Shown here piece after piece: positions 17,724-26,251 of a stretch of 64,000 nucleotides of DNA. Location: positions 16,457 to 80,456 of the forward strand of contig CALSUH010000010.1 of assembly GCA_943789485.1 (NCBI GenBank), written 5' to 3'. A model generated the notes under the pieces. It saw only the letters and a program-made list of their open reading frames with translations. It made no database searches and had not been told where the DNA came from. This DNA comes from an uncultured Pseudomonadales bacterium (GTDB lineage Bacteria > Pseudomonadota > Gammaproteobacteria > Pseudomonadales > Pseudohongiellaceae). Position numbers and translations under genes: made by a program. Position 1 is the first letter of the stretch; each line of letters opens with the position of its first letter.

Positions 17724-18119
17724 ATGTACAATCATTCAGCACTTAGTCAATACCAGAAAGTGGGATTGGAAAGCAAAATAGCCGCTAGCAATCCCCACGG
17801 TCTGGTCGCCATGTTATTGGATGGCGCATTGGAAAAACTGGCTAGGGCCTCTGGCTTTATAGAGCGCGGAGATGTTTCCGCACAGGGTGCGGCCATCAGT
17901 GGTGCCATTAATATTATTGATAGCCTGCGGGCGAGTCTGGATATTGATAAAGGTGGAGAGATCGCCCAGGGTTTGAATTCGCTGTATGACTATATGGAGC
18001 GTCGTCTGTTAGAGGCCAATATAAAAAGTGACAGTGCTATCGTCGCCGAGGTAGTTTCGCTGATTAGCCAGATCAAATCAGCTTGGGATGCAATTCCCAG
18101 TGCCGCAGAAAGTGCCTAG
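17724..18119 (+). CDS. fliS: FliS, flagellin export chaperone
   Basis: 131 residues. FliS binds the C-terminus of flagellin in the cytoplasm and delivers it to the export gate. Family features: the YQKVGLESKIAASNPHGLVAMLLDGALEKLARA start (the typical Y-x-x-x-x-V-x-T/S-A-x-P-x-x-L-x-x-M-L-Y/D-x-A), the IIDSLRASLDIDKGGEIAQGLNSLYDYMERRLLEANIKSD helix pair. AGGAG directly before the ATG. Overlaps the start of the fliT-like gene by about 30 bases. Confidence 0.95.
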   Translation: MYNHSALSQYQKVGLESKIAASNPHGLVAMLLDGALEKLARASGFIERGDVSAQGAAISGAINIIDSLRASLDIDKGGEIAQGLNSLYDYMERRLLEANIKSDSAIVAEVVSLISQIKSAWDAIPSAAESA

Positions 18120-18489
18120 TTTGCAATTGATTGCCAACACGCCACCGAACGATGAGCACCAGCGCGAGGCTCTGCAGCGCCAGAATCGCTTGCAGCTGGC
18201 CGCTTTGCTGCGTGCCACTGAAGAGATGCTAATCTGTGCCCAGCAGGGTGATTGGGAGTCGGTGGAAGAGCTGGAACATGCTAGAAAGCAAGACTTGGTA
18301 GTCTCCTTTGAAAACAACGCCCACGAGAACTCCGCGGTGATTGTAGAGGCGCTTGCTACTTTGGTGTATCTCAACAAACAAATATTTACATTGGTAATGC
18401 AGGCTAAACAGGAATTGATCAGCAGCCAGCAAGGTTTGCAGCAAGGCAAGTCCGCGGTGCAAAGCTACGAGAGCCATCAAGATATTTAG
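18088..18489 (+). CDS. fliT: FliT-like flagellar chaperone
   Basis: 133 residues, helical, cytoplasmic. FliT binds FliD (and in enterics FlhDC) and guides it to the exporter. Support is its location right after fliS and the pattern of helices with a Trp-Glu-x-x-x-x-x-Glu motif (AQQGDWESVEELEHARKQDLV) that is typical of FliT N-terminal regions; the family is weakly conserved. The start at 18088 overlaps fliS by 32 bases; the GTG at 18112 is an alternative. The final segment (LISSQQGLQQGKSAVQSYESH) keeps the GxxAxxxY end of FliT proteins. Confidence 0.75.
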   Translation: MQFPVPQKVPSLQLIANTPPNDEHQREALQRQNRLQLAALLRATEEMLICAQQGDWESVEELEHARKQDLVVSFENNAHENSAVIVEALATLVYLNKQIFTLVMQAKQELISSQQGLQQGKSAVQSYESHQDI

Positions 18490-18566
18490 CAAATCGCATT
18501 TATTTTGACTTTGTAGGAAAAATTCCCTAAAAGAGAGCTTTGGATCTAAAAACTAGGGGAGCAAAC

Positions 18567-19100
18567 TTGGATATCACTGATGAAGGGCTAGTGCTTACGG
18601 ACAGGCTGCCAGTATCTGTGCAAGTTCTCGATACCCTGCCTGAAAAATACGAATTGGCGGTGGCTGACCAAGAGAATGAAAGCTTCTTAAAGACCAGCCT
18701 GGTCTGGCAGGAGCCGGTGGATTTGGATGACTTAGATCAAGTGGGGCAAGAGCTCAGGCGGCAGGATCTCAAGATCAGTTTGTTGCTGGAAATGATGAGC
18801 GAGTTACTGGCTCAGAACAATACAATCCCTAAGCCGCGCAAATTAAAATTATCTACCAAGGGCCTGGCCTTTGGCAGCGGCACAGTTGAACTGAATGCAG
18901 GCCAGCAGGTCAGCGTGATGATCTATATCGTGCCCTCGTTTCCCAAGGCGCTGAAGTTATACGGTGAAATTCACAAGAGCGAAGACGGTAAAGTAACCAT
19001 GGTCGCGTTCGAGGGTGTGAGTCAGAATGTGAAGGATGCTCTGGATAAACTCATCTTCCGCCATCACCGCCGGGAAGTTGCCATGGTGCGTCGTCTGTAG
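18567..19100 (+). CDS. Atypical PilZ-type protein, c-di-GMP-linked flagellar gene
   Basis: 177 residues from the TTG at 18567, which has an AGGGGAG site 5 bases before it; a TTG at 18540 is weaker. The C-terminal part looks like a PilZ barrel: RKLKLSTKGLAFGSG corresponds to the D/N-x-S-x-x-G segment, and VAFEGVSQNVKDALDKLIFRHHRREVAMVRR to its C-terminal helix. The N-terminal RxxxR half of the c-di-GMP site is not seen. A long helix (residues about 65-90, ELRRQDLKISLLLEMMSELLAQN) precedes the barrel, as in the tetrameric atypical PilZ proteins. It shares that layout with the gene at 35537-36229. Position after fliDST suggests a flagellar role; c-di-GMP binding is uncertain. Confidence 0.65.
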   Translation: MDITDEGLVLTDRLPVSVQVLDTLPEKYELAVADQENESFLKTSLVWQEPVDLDDLDQVGQELRRQDLKISLLLEMMSELLAQNNTIPKPRKLKLSTKGLAFGSGTVELNAGQQVSVMIYIVPSFPKALKLYGEIHKSEDGKVTMVAFEGVSQNVKDALDKLIFRHHRREVAMVRRL

Positions 19101-19117
19101 TTGATTCACGGCGACTA

Positions 19118-19182
19118 AAGACGACATCAAGCGTCTTGCCTTAGGCAGAACCGGCTAGGCATTTGCCCCAGCCGTAGCCGGT
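19118..19182. terminator. Possible two-hairpin terminator between convergent genes
   Basis: Between the PilZ gene (plus) and fliN (minus) there are two hairpins: AAGACG/CGTCTT (19118-19123, 19132-19137) and ACCGGCTA/TAGCCGGT (19150-19157, 19175-19182). Neither has a clear T-run, so termination is inferred from position. Confidence 0.4.
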
Positions 19183-19191
19183 GGGCCAAAA

Positions 19192-19626
19192 TCAGAGACT
19201 TCGTGCTCTTTCTTCTAAGCTAATAATATCGGTAATTTGCAGGCCAAAGCGCTCGTCGGCAAGCACTACGACACCGTGTGCGATCAATGCGCCATTGACT
19301 CGGATATCCAAAGGCTCATCCAGCAATCTTTCAAGCTCGATGATCGAGCCTTCCTGGGTATTCAATAACTCGGTTAAAGTCATTTTGGTCCGTCCCACCT
19401 CGATAGAAAGAGACACGGGCACCTTGAGTAGGGCGTTAATATTGACGTCTTTGCCGCTCAGTGACTTGGCGATGTCTTCTGCGGTTTCTAAGCTTGCAGC
19501 TTCATCTGGGCTTGCTTGGGCAGCAGTTTCGCTTTCGGTGTCCCCGGCAGCAGCAGCTGGCTCCTGCGCTGCTTGCGGCGCTGAACTGGCTTCATCGGAG
19601 GCTGTGTCTTCGTTCTCTTCGCTCAT
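19192..19626 (-). CDS. fliN: FliN, flagellar motor switch protein
   Basis: 144 residues. FliN forms the lower C ring of the switch together with FliM and binds FliH at the export apparatus. The SpoA/FliN domain is complete (LLKVPVSLSIEVGRTKMTLTELLNTQEGSIIELERLLDEPLDIRVNGALIAHGVVVLADERFGLQITDI), the standard pattern; the N-terminal 60 residues are acidic Ala/Glu-rich and unstructured. It follows fliL after 50 bases. FliM normally stands between fliL and fliN; it is not here. It is the last gene of the fli block. Confidence 0.93.
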   Translation of the reverse strand: MSEENEDTASDEASSAPQAAQEPAAAAGDTESETAAQASPDEAASLETAEDIAKSLSGKDVNINALLKVPVSLSIEVGRTKMTLTELLNTQEGSIIELERLLDEPLDIRVNGALIAHGVVVLADERFGLQITDIISLEERARSL

Positions 19627-19676
19627 TCTGGCATCCTAAGTGTCCGGTGGTCGTACAGGCTGATTCTTGAGTCAGT

Positions 19677-20150
19677 CTACTGCATGACGAAATTAGTGAT
19701 AAATATTTGACCTTGATCGGCAATCTGCAAGGAATCGTAGTCGCTGATAATTTGATTAATAGCCAGCAACATCTGGCGGCGCAGCTGCTCTTTTCCTTCC
19801 AGTGAGCTGAGCTTGTCAAACTGTTGATCGCTCAGTAGCAGAATCAGTGAATTCCTAACCGCCGGCATGTGCCGTTCGATCAAGTCTAGAACTTGCTGGT
19901 CCGGGTGCATTGCTACCAGCGCTACTTGCAGGTAGCGTAGTTCACCAAGATGGGTGAAATTCACAACAAATGGAGGCTCGAGTTGAAGATAGATTGCGCC
20001 ACTACCGGCTTCGGTACTGGCTGTTGCTGGGTTATCAGATTCGCTCTCGAGTCCAATTGTTTCCATTATTGAAATATAGCCTAGGGCATTTGCAATGGAC
20101 AAGCAGCCGCCCGCTAGTAGAAACAGCACAAAGAAAGTCTTCTTGTTCAT
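19677..20150 (-). CDS. fliL: FliL, flagellar stator-associated membrane protein (copy 1)
   Basis: 157 residues. Single-pass inner-membrane protein that surrounds the stators and stabilises them. N-terminal TM segment (FFVLFLLAGGCLSIANALGYI), an acidic Ser/Ala linker, then the FliL periplasmic domain (YLQLEPPFVVNFTHLGELRYLQVALVAMHPDQQVLDLIERHMPAVRNSLILLLSDQQFDKLSSLEGKEQLRRQMLLAIN), ending with IFITNFVMQ, the usual F-x-x-F-V-x-Q finish. A second FliL with the same domain is encoded at 32845-33282. The chain is fliK-fliL-fliN. Confidence 0.92.
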   Translation of the reverse strand: MNKKTFFVLFLLAGGCLSIANALGYISIMETIGLESESDNPATASTEAGSGAIYLQLEPPFVVNFTHLGELRYLQVALVAMHPDQQVLDLIERHMPAVRNSLILLLSDQQFDKLSSLEGKEQLRRQMLLAINQIISDYDSLQIADQGQIFITNFVMQ

Positions 20151-20183
20151 TAATTACCCTATCAACTGGCTAGGAGCATCCCT

Positions 20184-21668
20184 CTAAACGTAGTGATCAA
20201 CCTGACTTGAGCTGATCCGCCGAATAGGCAAAGACTGATCCTCTGCGAGTACGCCAAAATCTCTATTAGCTATATCGCCGCTTCGGCGCTGTTCTTGACC
20301 CGATTGCTTGTCTGATAGATCTTTCTGAGAGACGTCACTTTGCTCTAACTGGAGGCCGCTGTTATTGAGCAACTCTCTGAGTCTGGGCATGGCTGATTCA
20401 ATCAGTTCTTTTGCTGCTGCGTTACTGGTAATGAAGCTGACCTTAGTCTGATTCTCTTCGGTGATAATTTTGATCTCCATAGCGCCCAATTCAGCAGGGT
20501 GTAACTTGAGTTCTGCAGAAGACAGTTTGACGTTGCTCATCCAGCGAACGCGATCGCCAACCTGATTACTCCAGTTAGTGCTACCTGCTGGGGAGTCTAT
20601 AACGAAACTGGAACTACTCTCCAATCCGGTGCCCGACGGCAGGCGCGCGGCATCGCTTCTTACTGGTGCGTTCAGCCCTGCTAGGTCGTTATTGGCTGCC
20701 GCTGATGTGGCAGCATTAATTTGTTGTTTAGACGCAGCAGGGGGCGAGTCTGCCAGCAGAATAGGGCCTTGGGGGCTGGTATCAAAGATTTGACTAAACA
20801 GGCCGGCCTTATTAGCTACTGTGTTTCGAAAACCGTCAATAGCTAGAATCGATTCACTCTTAGCTGGCAACTCAGGCTCGGTGCTGCGGCTTGCCAAAGT
20901 TAAGCCAGACTGCCCTTGGGTATCGGCTCTCTCGCTTACCGATAGCATTTGCTTTAGCGTCTGGCTGACCGTTTGCGGGTTGGCTATGACACTGGCAGGC
21001 AGTACCTTTTGCAGTGGGTCCGCACTGATCTCCTTGATTGTCACGGGTCGTCTGTCTTGCAAATTCAGGGTCTGGGTCAGAAGATCCCTGGTTAGACCTA
21101 CAGGCAAGGTCTTGCCGCTTGAGGACGCAATATTGCCGCTTGGGGGCATATTGTTGCCGTTTGCGGCCCCGTTCAAGGCAAGCTGGGCCGCCTTATTGTC
21201 TGCTAGCTGTAGCTGGGTAAGTTCTGTTGCGCCCGTGACAGCGATAAGCTCGGACTTGGTTATGAGATCTTGCTCGGATGCCGATGCGTCAACAGCAGCG
21301 CCGGCTTCTAAAAATGTGCCGTTTAGGGTTTTCGATAGCGCGCTGTTGTCTGTGTCTAAGGATTCTAAGTCACTAATAATAGTAGATAAATCTGAAAGTG
21401 GAGCGAGTACCGAGGGATCCTTCAAAGCGGTGCTGGCGATACTGAGTTGATCGGCCTCTATGCTTCGAATTGTGTTCAGCGTAGTGTCATCAAACCCAGA
21501 GAGCTCGGCGGATTCCCGCGGTTTTTCGGTCTCGACGTGTAATTTTCCACTAAGAATGGCACTAAAATCAGCTTCTGCATCTGCAGTGGGTTCGCGCCCG
21601 GGGTTAGGCGTTGCCTGTGGCCCTGCGTCCAAAGTCTCTGTAAGGCCTAAGCCTAGAGTAAAGTTCAT
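20184..21668 (-). CDS. fliK: FliK, hook-length control protein
   Basis: 494 residues. FliK measures the hook and switches the exporter from hook to filament substrates. Low-complexity Ser/Ala/Leu/Gln-rich N-terminal and middle part (disordered, as usual); the conserved Flg_hook domain lies at about residues 380-450 (VRWMSNVKLSSAELKLHPAELGAMEIKIITEENQTKVSFITSNAAAKELIESAMPRLRELLNNSGLQLEQSDV), with L-x-P-x-x-L-G-x-x-E/V-I motif. Own sigma-54 site upstream. The gene is followed by fliL after 33 bases. Confidence 0.9.
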   Translation of the reverse strand: MNFTLGLGLTETLDAGPQATPNPGREPTADAEADFSAILSGKLHVETEKPRESAELSGFDDTTLNTIRSIEADQLSIASTALKDPSVLAPLSDLSTIISDLESLDTDNSALSKTLNGTFLEAGAAVDASASEQDLITKSELIAVTGATELTQLQLADNKAAQLALNGAANGNNMPPSGNIASSSGKTLPVGLTRDLLTQTLNLQDRRPVTIKEISADPLQKVLPASVIANPQTVSQTLKQMLSVSERADTQGQSGLTLASRSTEPELPAKSESILAIDGFRNTVANKAGLFSQIFDTSPQGPILLADSPPAASKQQINAATSAAANNDLAGLNAPVRSDAARLPSGTGLESSSSFVIDSPAGSTNWSNQVGDRVRWMSNVKLSSAELKLHPAELGAMEIKIITEENQTKVSFITSNAAAKELIESAMPRLRELLNNSGLQLEQSDVSQKDLSDKQSGQEQRRSGDIANRDFGVLAEDQSLPIRRISSSQVDHYV

Positions 21669-21723
21669 AACTGCTCGCGTTTTTATGATTCAGGCGGCGT
21701 ATTTGCCGAGTACTCTAGTACAA

Positions 21724-21739
21724 AGCAATAGCTATGCCA
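21724..21739 (-). promoter_or_regulatory. Sigma-54 promoter for fliK-fliL-fliN
   Basis: On the minus strand, reading from 21739: TGGCAT-AGCTA-TTGCT, with the GG and GC pairs at the right distance. It lies in the 87-base gap between fliJ and fliK, about 60 bases before the fliK start, and would allow expression of fliK, fliL and fliN separately from fleSR-fliEFHIJ. Confidence 0.65.
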
Positions 21740-21755
21740 GAAATGAAAAAAGCGT

Positions 21756-22211
21756 TTAAAGCTTCAGCTGGGCCCGGTTTAGAACATACAGTCTAGATGC
21801 CAGCTCGTCGTTTTCTTTCTGCTCATTCGCTCTCACAACGCGCTCTTCTTGCGCTTTAATGTTCTCGGCGGCTCGGGTCATGGAGGTGACAGCGCGTTTC
21901 TTGTCTAACCAATTCTGCTGGCTTGAATCTACCTGCTGGGAACTGCGATTGACGACCTTAGCCTGGTCGTTGATGGCGGTATCGAGCATGGAGAAGAAGC
22001 GATGATAATCATCCATCAGGGTGGCGCTGGCTGAATTTTGCAGTTTTGCCTGCAGGCGTTGTTGATACTCCTGGCGGTAGAGTTTCAACTGTTCCAGCTG
22101 CTGTTCCTGCTGCTGGTGTTGACTCCTAGCGCAGTTCAACAGCGCACCGGCCTGTTGTTCGTGGCTCTGATTGATATCGGCTATTTTTTCTATGCGGGTT
22201 GAGCGTTTCAC
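21756..22211 (-). CDS. fliJ: FliJ, flagellar export chaperone-escort / ATPase central stalk
   Basis: 151 residues, almost completely coiled coil, Gln/Glu/Arg-rich. FliJ forms the central stalk of the FliI hexamer and helps the FlhA gate. Evidence is the length, all-helical composition with heptads over the entire protein (start KRSTRIEKIADINQSHEQQAGALLNCARSQHQQQEQQLEQLKLYRQEYQQRL), the internal WLDKKRAV-like segment and position directly after fliI. Coiled-coil proteins are hard to assign by sequence; gene order makes it secure. Confidence 0.88.
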   Translation of the reverse strand: MKRSTRIEKIADINQSHEQQAGALLNCARSQHQQQEQQLEQLKLYRQEYQQRLQAKLQNSASATLMDDYHRFFSMLDTAINDQAKVVNRSSQQVDSSQQNWLDKKRAVTSMTRAAENIKAQEERVVRANEQKENDELASRLYVLNRAQLKL

Positions 22212-22252
22212 TGTGTCTTCCTGTTTGCTTTGCCTGACTCGAATTTAATGTC

Positions 22253-23629
22253 TTAGCTTTCTTGACTGAGAACAGTGGTCAGAGCATTGAGGCTTTCCTG
22301 ATAACTTGCTTTATCGCCTGCCGCCTGTTGAATAAATTCCTGAAGGGCGGGGAAGTACCTGATGGCCTCATCAACAGAGGGGTCTGAGCCTGCCTGATAA
22401 GCCCCCACGGTTAGTAGATCTCTATTTTGTTCATACAGGCTATAGAGCTTTTTAAATCGTATGGCCAGCTGTGAATGTTGTTCATCGATAATGCTGTTCA
22501 TCACTCGACTGATGGAGCTTTCGATGGCGATAGCTGGGTAAATTCCTGCGTCGGCTAGGTGCCTTGATAAAACAATATGGCCATCGAGAATAGATCGAGT
22601 GGCATCGGCGATGGGATCGTTTTGGTCATCTCCCTCGGTCAATACTGTGTAAAACGCGGTAATTGACCCGGCATTTTTAGTGGCACCAGTGCCAGCGCGT
22701 TCGACCAGCTGGGGAATCTGAGCAAATACCGAAGGTGGGTAACCTTTGGTTACCGGCGGCTCGCCAATTGCCAAGGCCAGTTCTCGCTGGGCCTGAGCAA
22801 AGCGGGTCAGGGAGTCCATTAGCAGCAGAACATTAAGGCCTCGGTCGCGGAAGTATTCAGCGATGGCGGTGGCTCGCCAGGCACCATGAAGGCGCATGAG
22901 CGGCGGGTCATCTGCCGGTGTGGCAACGACCACAGCTTTACTCATCTTGTGTGGGCCAAAAATATTATCGACAAACTCTCTGACTTCTCGGCCTCGTTCG
23001 CCAATCAAGCCTACAACGACTACATCGGCATCGGTGTTCTTGGTCATCTGACCAAGGAGGACGCTCTTGCCTACGCCACTGCCAGCAAATAATCCCATGC
23101 GCTGGCCTTGGCCTATGCTTAATAATGAATTGATTGACCTGACCCCTACATCCAATGGCTTGGCAATTGATTTGCGCGCATAGGGGTTTATGGGGGGGCC
23201 CAATAAGGGGACATATTTTTCATAATCTATGGCCCCACCGCGATCAATGGGACTGCCATTGCCATCGATGACGCGACCGAGTAACTCGTCACCAACCCCG
23301 ACTTCAGGATAGTGTTGCAAGGGCGTTACCCTAGCACCTGGGCTTAGCCCTTTTATTCGGCCGATCGGCATGAGGTAGAGATTGCCATTGGCAAAACCCA
23401 CCACTTCGGCTTCAATTTCCTTACCTTCTGAGGCGAAGATGCTGCACCGATTCCCAATGGCGGCCTGGCAGCCTGAAGCCACCAGAGTTAAGCCAGTCAT
23501 TTGAATAAGTCGTCCCTGAACGGGGATTTGCGCTGGCCTGACATGGTCAGAATATTCGACTAGCTTGTGCTGCAATAGCTCCGCCCGGGCTTGTGATAGG
23601 GGGGCCTCGGTCGAGGCGGCGGGGGTCAT
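22253..23629 (-). CDS. fliI: FliI, flagellum-specific ATP synthase-like ATPase
   Basis: 458 residues. ATPase of the flagellar type III exporter, homologous to the F1 beta subunit. Walker A (AGSGVGKS, about residue 180), Walker B (LNVLLLMDSLTRFAQAQREL), GERGREVREFVD and the family signature PSVFAQIPQLVERAG are present; the region DVGVRSINSLLSIGQGQRMGLFAGSGVGKSVLLGQM is typical. Its start codon overlaps the fliH stop by one base, and fliJ follows. Confidence 0.97.
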   Translation of the reverse strand: MTPAASTEAPLSQARAELLQHKLVEYSDHVRPAQIPVQGRLIQMTGLTLVASGCQAAIGNRCSIFASEGKEIEAEVVGFANGNLYLMPIGRIKGLSPGARVTPLQHYPEVGVGDELLGRVIDGNGSPIDRGGAIDYEKYVPLLGPPINPYARKSIAKPLDVGVRSINSLLSIGQGQRMGLFAGSGVGKSVLLGQMTKNTDADVVVVGLIGERGREVREFVDNIFGPHKMSKAVVVATPADDPPLMRLHGAWRATAIAEYFRDRGLNVLLLMDSLTRFAQAQRELALAIGEPPVTKGYPPSVFAQIPQLVERAGTGATKNAGSITAFYTVLTEGDDQNDPIADATRSILDGHIVLSRHLADAGIYPAIAIESSISRVMNSIIDEQHSQLAIRFKKLYSLYEQNRDLLTVGAYQAGSDPSVDEAIRYFPALQEFIQQAAGDKASYQESLNALTTVLSQES

Positions 23630-24240
23630 TACAATGCCTCGCCACGTGAATCTTCAATGAACTGATTGACGATCAGATCTATGCAAGTGTCAATGTTGGC
23701 TTCCACTAGGGAGTCGTTACTAACGACTCTGCATTCATGTCGGGAAATAAGCGGGTCATCGACGAGAGTCCAAATTTTTTCCTGGCCATTGTTGTCGATC
23801 ATCTCGCGGATTAGCTTAGCGTCTTCGGGGTGTAAATGGAGGGTGATCTCACCGTGGTTGTCATTGAGTGCTGCAAGCGAGTCCCGCACGATTGTCATGA
23901 TCAGCTTGGGGTTTTCATGCAGTTCTTTTCGGATAACAGCCTTGGCAATTTTGCCACTCAATGCCGCTAGGGATTCAGCAAGCTGTTGATTCTGTTCATC
24001 GAAAGGTCGAGACAGCATAACTAGGTAATCAGTGACTAACTGAAGCTGCTGATCAGTCTCAGCCTTGGCCTGTTCCAGGCCAGCCTGATAGCCTTCGCGG
24101 TGGGCCGCATCATAGCTGGCCCGATCAGGGTCCGGATCATCATGACCTGCGGTGACATCGGTAGATTTTTCACCCATCAGGCTGGGAGATTTCCATTTGG
24201 AAAAACTGTTTTCTTTAGTCTGGCTGATTCCGCTACTCAT
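23629..24240 (-). CDS. fliH: FliH, negative regulator of the FliI ATPase
   Basis: 203 residues. FliH binds FliI and links it to FliN at the C ring. The glycine-rich/helical middle (DAAHREGYQAGLEQAKAETDQQLQLVTDYLVML) and C-terminal domain (LAALSGKIAKAVIRKELHENPKLIMTIVRDSLAAL, then HLHPEDAKLIREM and RHECRVVSNDSLVEANIDTCIDLIVNQFIEDSR) are the FliH/HrpE pattern. It overlaps the end of fliF by 8 bases; the fliG gene that normally lies between fliF and fliH is absent. Confidence 0.9.
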   Translation of the reverse strand: MSSGISQTKENSFSKWKSPSLMGEKSTDVTAGHDDPDPDRASYDAAHREGYQAGLEQAKAETDQQLQLVTDYLVMLSRPFDEQNQQLAESLAALSGKIAKAVIRKELHENPKLIMTIVRDSLAALNDNHGEITLHLHPEDAKLIREMIDNNGQEKIWTLVDDPLISRHECRVVSNDSLVEANIDTCIDLIVNQFIEDSRGEAL

Positions 24241-25873
24241 TGGCCAGCCAGTTTTGAATCAGGCGCGCCGCCTTAGCAGGTTCGTTTTGAACCAGTGTCT
24301 GGGCACGGAATAAGTTTTCTTCGTAGGGTGACTGGCGAGGCGTTTTGTTTGCTAGCAGCGCGTTTGGACTCTCGCCAGTAAGAGTGACATTGTCTGCACT
24401 TACACCTTGACCTGAAGCGGAGGTGAGCTGGCCTGGGACAATGACTGCCGCCTTCATTGCTGGGCGTAGAACTACAAAGATGAGTAACAGGACGACGATG
24501 CCCGCACCAGCTTGTTTCAGTGCCGAGAGGAGCCAGCTCTGTTCCCAGATTGGAGGTTCTTCGATAGGGGCTAACTCAGGCACAGCTAGAAATGGCTCAT
24601 TGATTATATTGACGCTGTCGCCGCGAGTGACATCGTAGCCAATAGCATCCTGAACTAGCTGAGTAATGCGATCTATGCGTGCCTGCTCATCGGTAAGGTC
24701 GACAGCAAGAGCATCAGCATCAGCATCAGCCTCGGCGCCGGCAGCAGCTTGGCCAAGATTGAGGTCCACCAGAACGGCCACGGACAGTTTGGTTATGTTG
24801 CCTGGCGTGCGGCGTATGAGGCTAACACTGCGGTCGATTTCATAATTTCGACTCAAGTTGGTACGTTCCTGGTTGTTAACCGAGGAGGTGTCTTGACCGC
24901 CACCGGCCGGTTGTTCTACCGGTGCATTGGCAGTCAGGGTTCCTGGCACCACAATCGCGGAATTGGTTGAGCCTACTGTCTCTTCGACAGACTGTTCGCT
25001 TCGGACGGCTGTGTTATTGGGGTTATAGATTTCCTCAGTGGTTTCAATAGAGGTGTAGTCGATGTCAGCGGAGACTTGGGTACGGACATTGCCCGCTCCA
25101 ACAATTGGCGTGAGGATATCGATAATTCTGCGGCTGTAGTCCTGCTCAATCTGTCGGGTATAGCGGATTTTCTCGGAGCTACCACCCATAACTGAGGAGC
25201 TATCCTGTGATAACAGGGTTCCACGCTGGTCGACTACAGAAACATTTTCTGGGCTCAAGCCCGACACGCTCGACGTCACAAGATGCAGAATGCCACTAAG
25301 CTGTCTGTCGCTTAGCGCCAGCGGATTCACCAGGTCTATCATGACCGATGCACTGGCCTGATTGCCGCTTCGCAGAAACGAGGATTGTTTGGGAATACTC
25401 ACATGCACTCTAGCGCTGCGAACACCCTGAAGCTGTTGGATAGTTGCTACAAGCTCCTGCTCAAGCGCGCGATTGTAGCGAGCCTGTTCCAAAAAATTGC
25501 TGGTGCCTAGGCTCTGCTCATCGTCTAGTATGCCGTAGCCCCGGCTGTTAGAGCGGGGCAGACCCTCACTGGCCAGTTGCATGCGTACCTGCTGGATCTC
25601 AGAGGAAGGAACAGAGACCAGCCCTGTTCGGCTATCGATGGTGAATTCAGTGCCTTGTTGCTCTAGCGCAGCGACGATGTCGTTGGCATCCTGAGTTGCC
25701 AGGTCCATATACAAAGGTGTCATGTTTGGTCTGGTTGACCACATTACGGACGAAGTGCCCAAGGCAATACCTGCCGCAACAACCAGCATGAAAACGAGCT
25801 GCTTGATAATTGGAAGCTGGCTCAAAGAATTGAGTTGGGCAACAGATGCACTGAAGGGAACTACATTAGCCAT
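24233..25873 (-). CDS. fliF: FliF, MS-ring protein
   Basis: 546 residues. FliF builds the MS ring in the inner membrane, the base on which the flagellum assembles. First TM at about residues 24-45 (LVFMLVVAAGIALGTSSVMWS), YscJ-type ring domains (PLYMDLATQDANDIVAALEQQGTEF... and the VARVHVSIPKQSSFLR-like ARVHVSIPKQSSFLRSGNQASASVMIDL), FliF C-domain, a second TM (AGAGIVVLLLIFVVLRPAMK, about 450-470) and the C-terminal FliG-binding tail (LFRAQTLVQNEPAKAARLIQNWL). A short Ala-Asp run (AEADADADALAVDL) lies at about 380-395. The FliG-binding tail is intact although fliG is not adjacent. Confidence 0.96.
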   Translation of the reverse strand: MANVVPFSASVAQLNSLSQLPIIKQLVFMLVVAAGIALGTSSVMWSTRPNMTPLYMDLATQDANDIVAALEQQGTEFTIDSRTGLVSVPSSEIQQVRMQLASEGLPRSNSRGYGILDDEQSLGTSNFLEQARYNRALEQELVATIQQLQGVRSARVHVSIPKQSSFLRSGNQASASVMIDLVNPLALSDRQLSGILHLVTSSVSGLSPENVSVVDQRGTLLSQDSSSVMGGSSEKIRYTRQIEQDYSRRIIDILTPIVGAGNVRTQVSADIDYTSIETTEEIYNPNNTAVRSEQSVEETVGSTNSAIVVPGTLTANAPVEQPAGGGQDTSSVNNQERTNLSRNYEIDRSVSLIRRTPGNITKLSVAVLVDLNLGQAAAGAEADADADALAVDLTDEQARIDRITQLVQDAIGYDVTRGDSVNIINEPFLAVPELAPIEEPPIWEQSWLLSALKQAGAGIVVLLLIFVVLRPAMKAAVIVPGQLTSASGQGVSADNVTLTGESPNALLANKTPRQSPYEENLFRAQTLVQNEPAKAARLIQNWLANE

Positions 25874-25919
25874 GGCTTTTTCTTAATCTCTCAAATTTAT
25901 ACAGGGCAAGTCAATGAGT

Positions 25920-26231
25920 CTAGACCTGCATATTCATTACATCTTGGTAGGCGCTCAACAGCTTGTTGCGAACTTCGGTAATGGCTTCGAAAGACAAGGA
26001 GGCTTTTTGTATGGCCACCATGACTTCGGGAATATCCACATTGGGGTCTCCCGTTTCGAAAGCGGTTTTCATTTCCGTAGCCTCGCGCTGCAGCTCGTTC
26101 ACCTGATTGATTGAATCATCAAGCAGTTTTGAAAAATCTGGCCTATCGATGGCATTAGTATCTGGTGTCTGATTGTTCTGCGTCAACACCCGCATCTGAT
26201 TCAGAACTTGTTGTACATTCATTTCACTCAT
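25920..26231 (-). CDS. fliE: FliE, MS-ring/rod junction protein
   Basis: 103 residues, standard. FliE connects the MS ring to the rod and is the first substrate of the export gate. C-terminal hallmark VDIPEVMVAIQKASLSFEAITEVRNKLLSAYQDVMNMQV matches the family (P-x-x-V-M-x-A-x-x-K-A-x-x-x-F-x-x-x-x-x-V-R-N-K-L-x-x-A-Y-x-x-I-M-x-M-x-V). It lies 20 bases after fleR and starts the structural run fliE-F-H-I-J. Confidence 0.96.
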   Translation of the reverse strand: MSEMNVQQVLNQMRVLTQNNQTPDTNAIDRPDFSKLLDDSINQVNELQREATEMKTAFETGDPNVDIPEVMVAIQKASLSFEAITEVRNKLLSAYQDVMNMQV

Positions 26232-26251
26232 GCTCTGGTCCTTTACATTTC

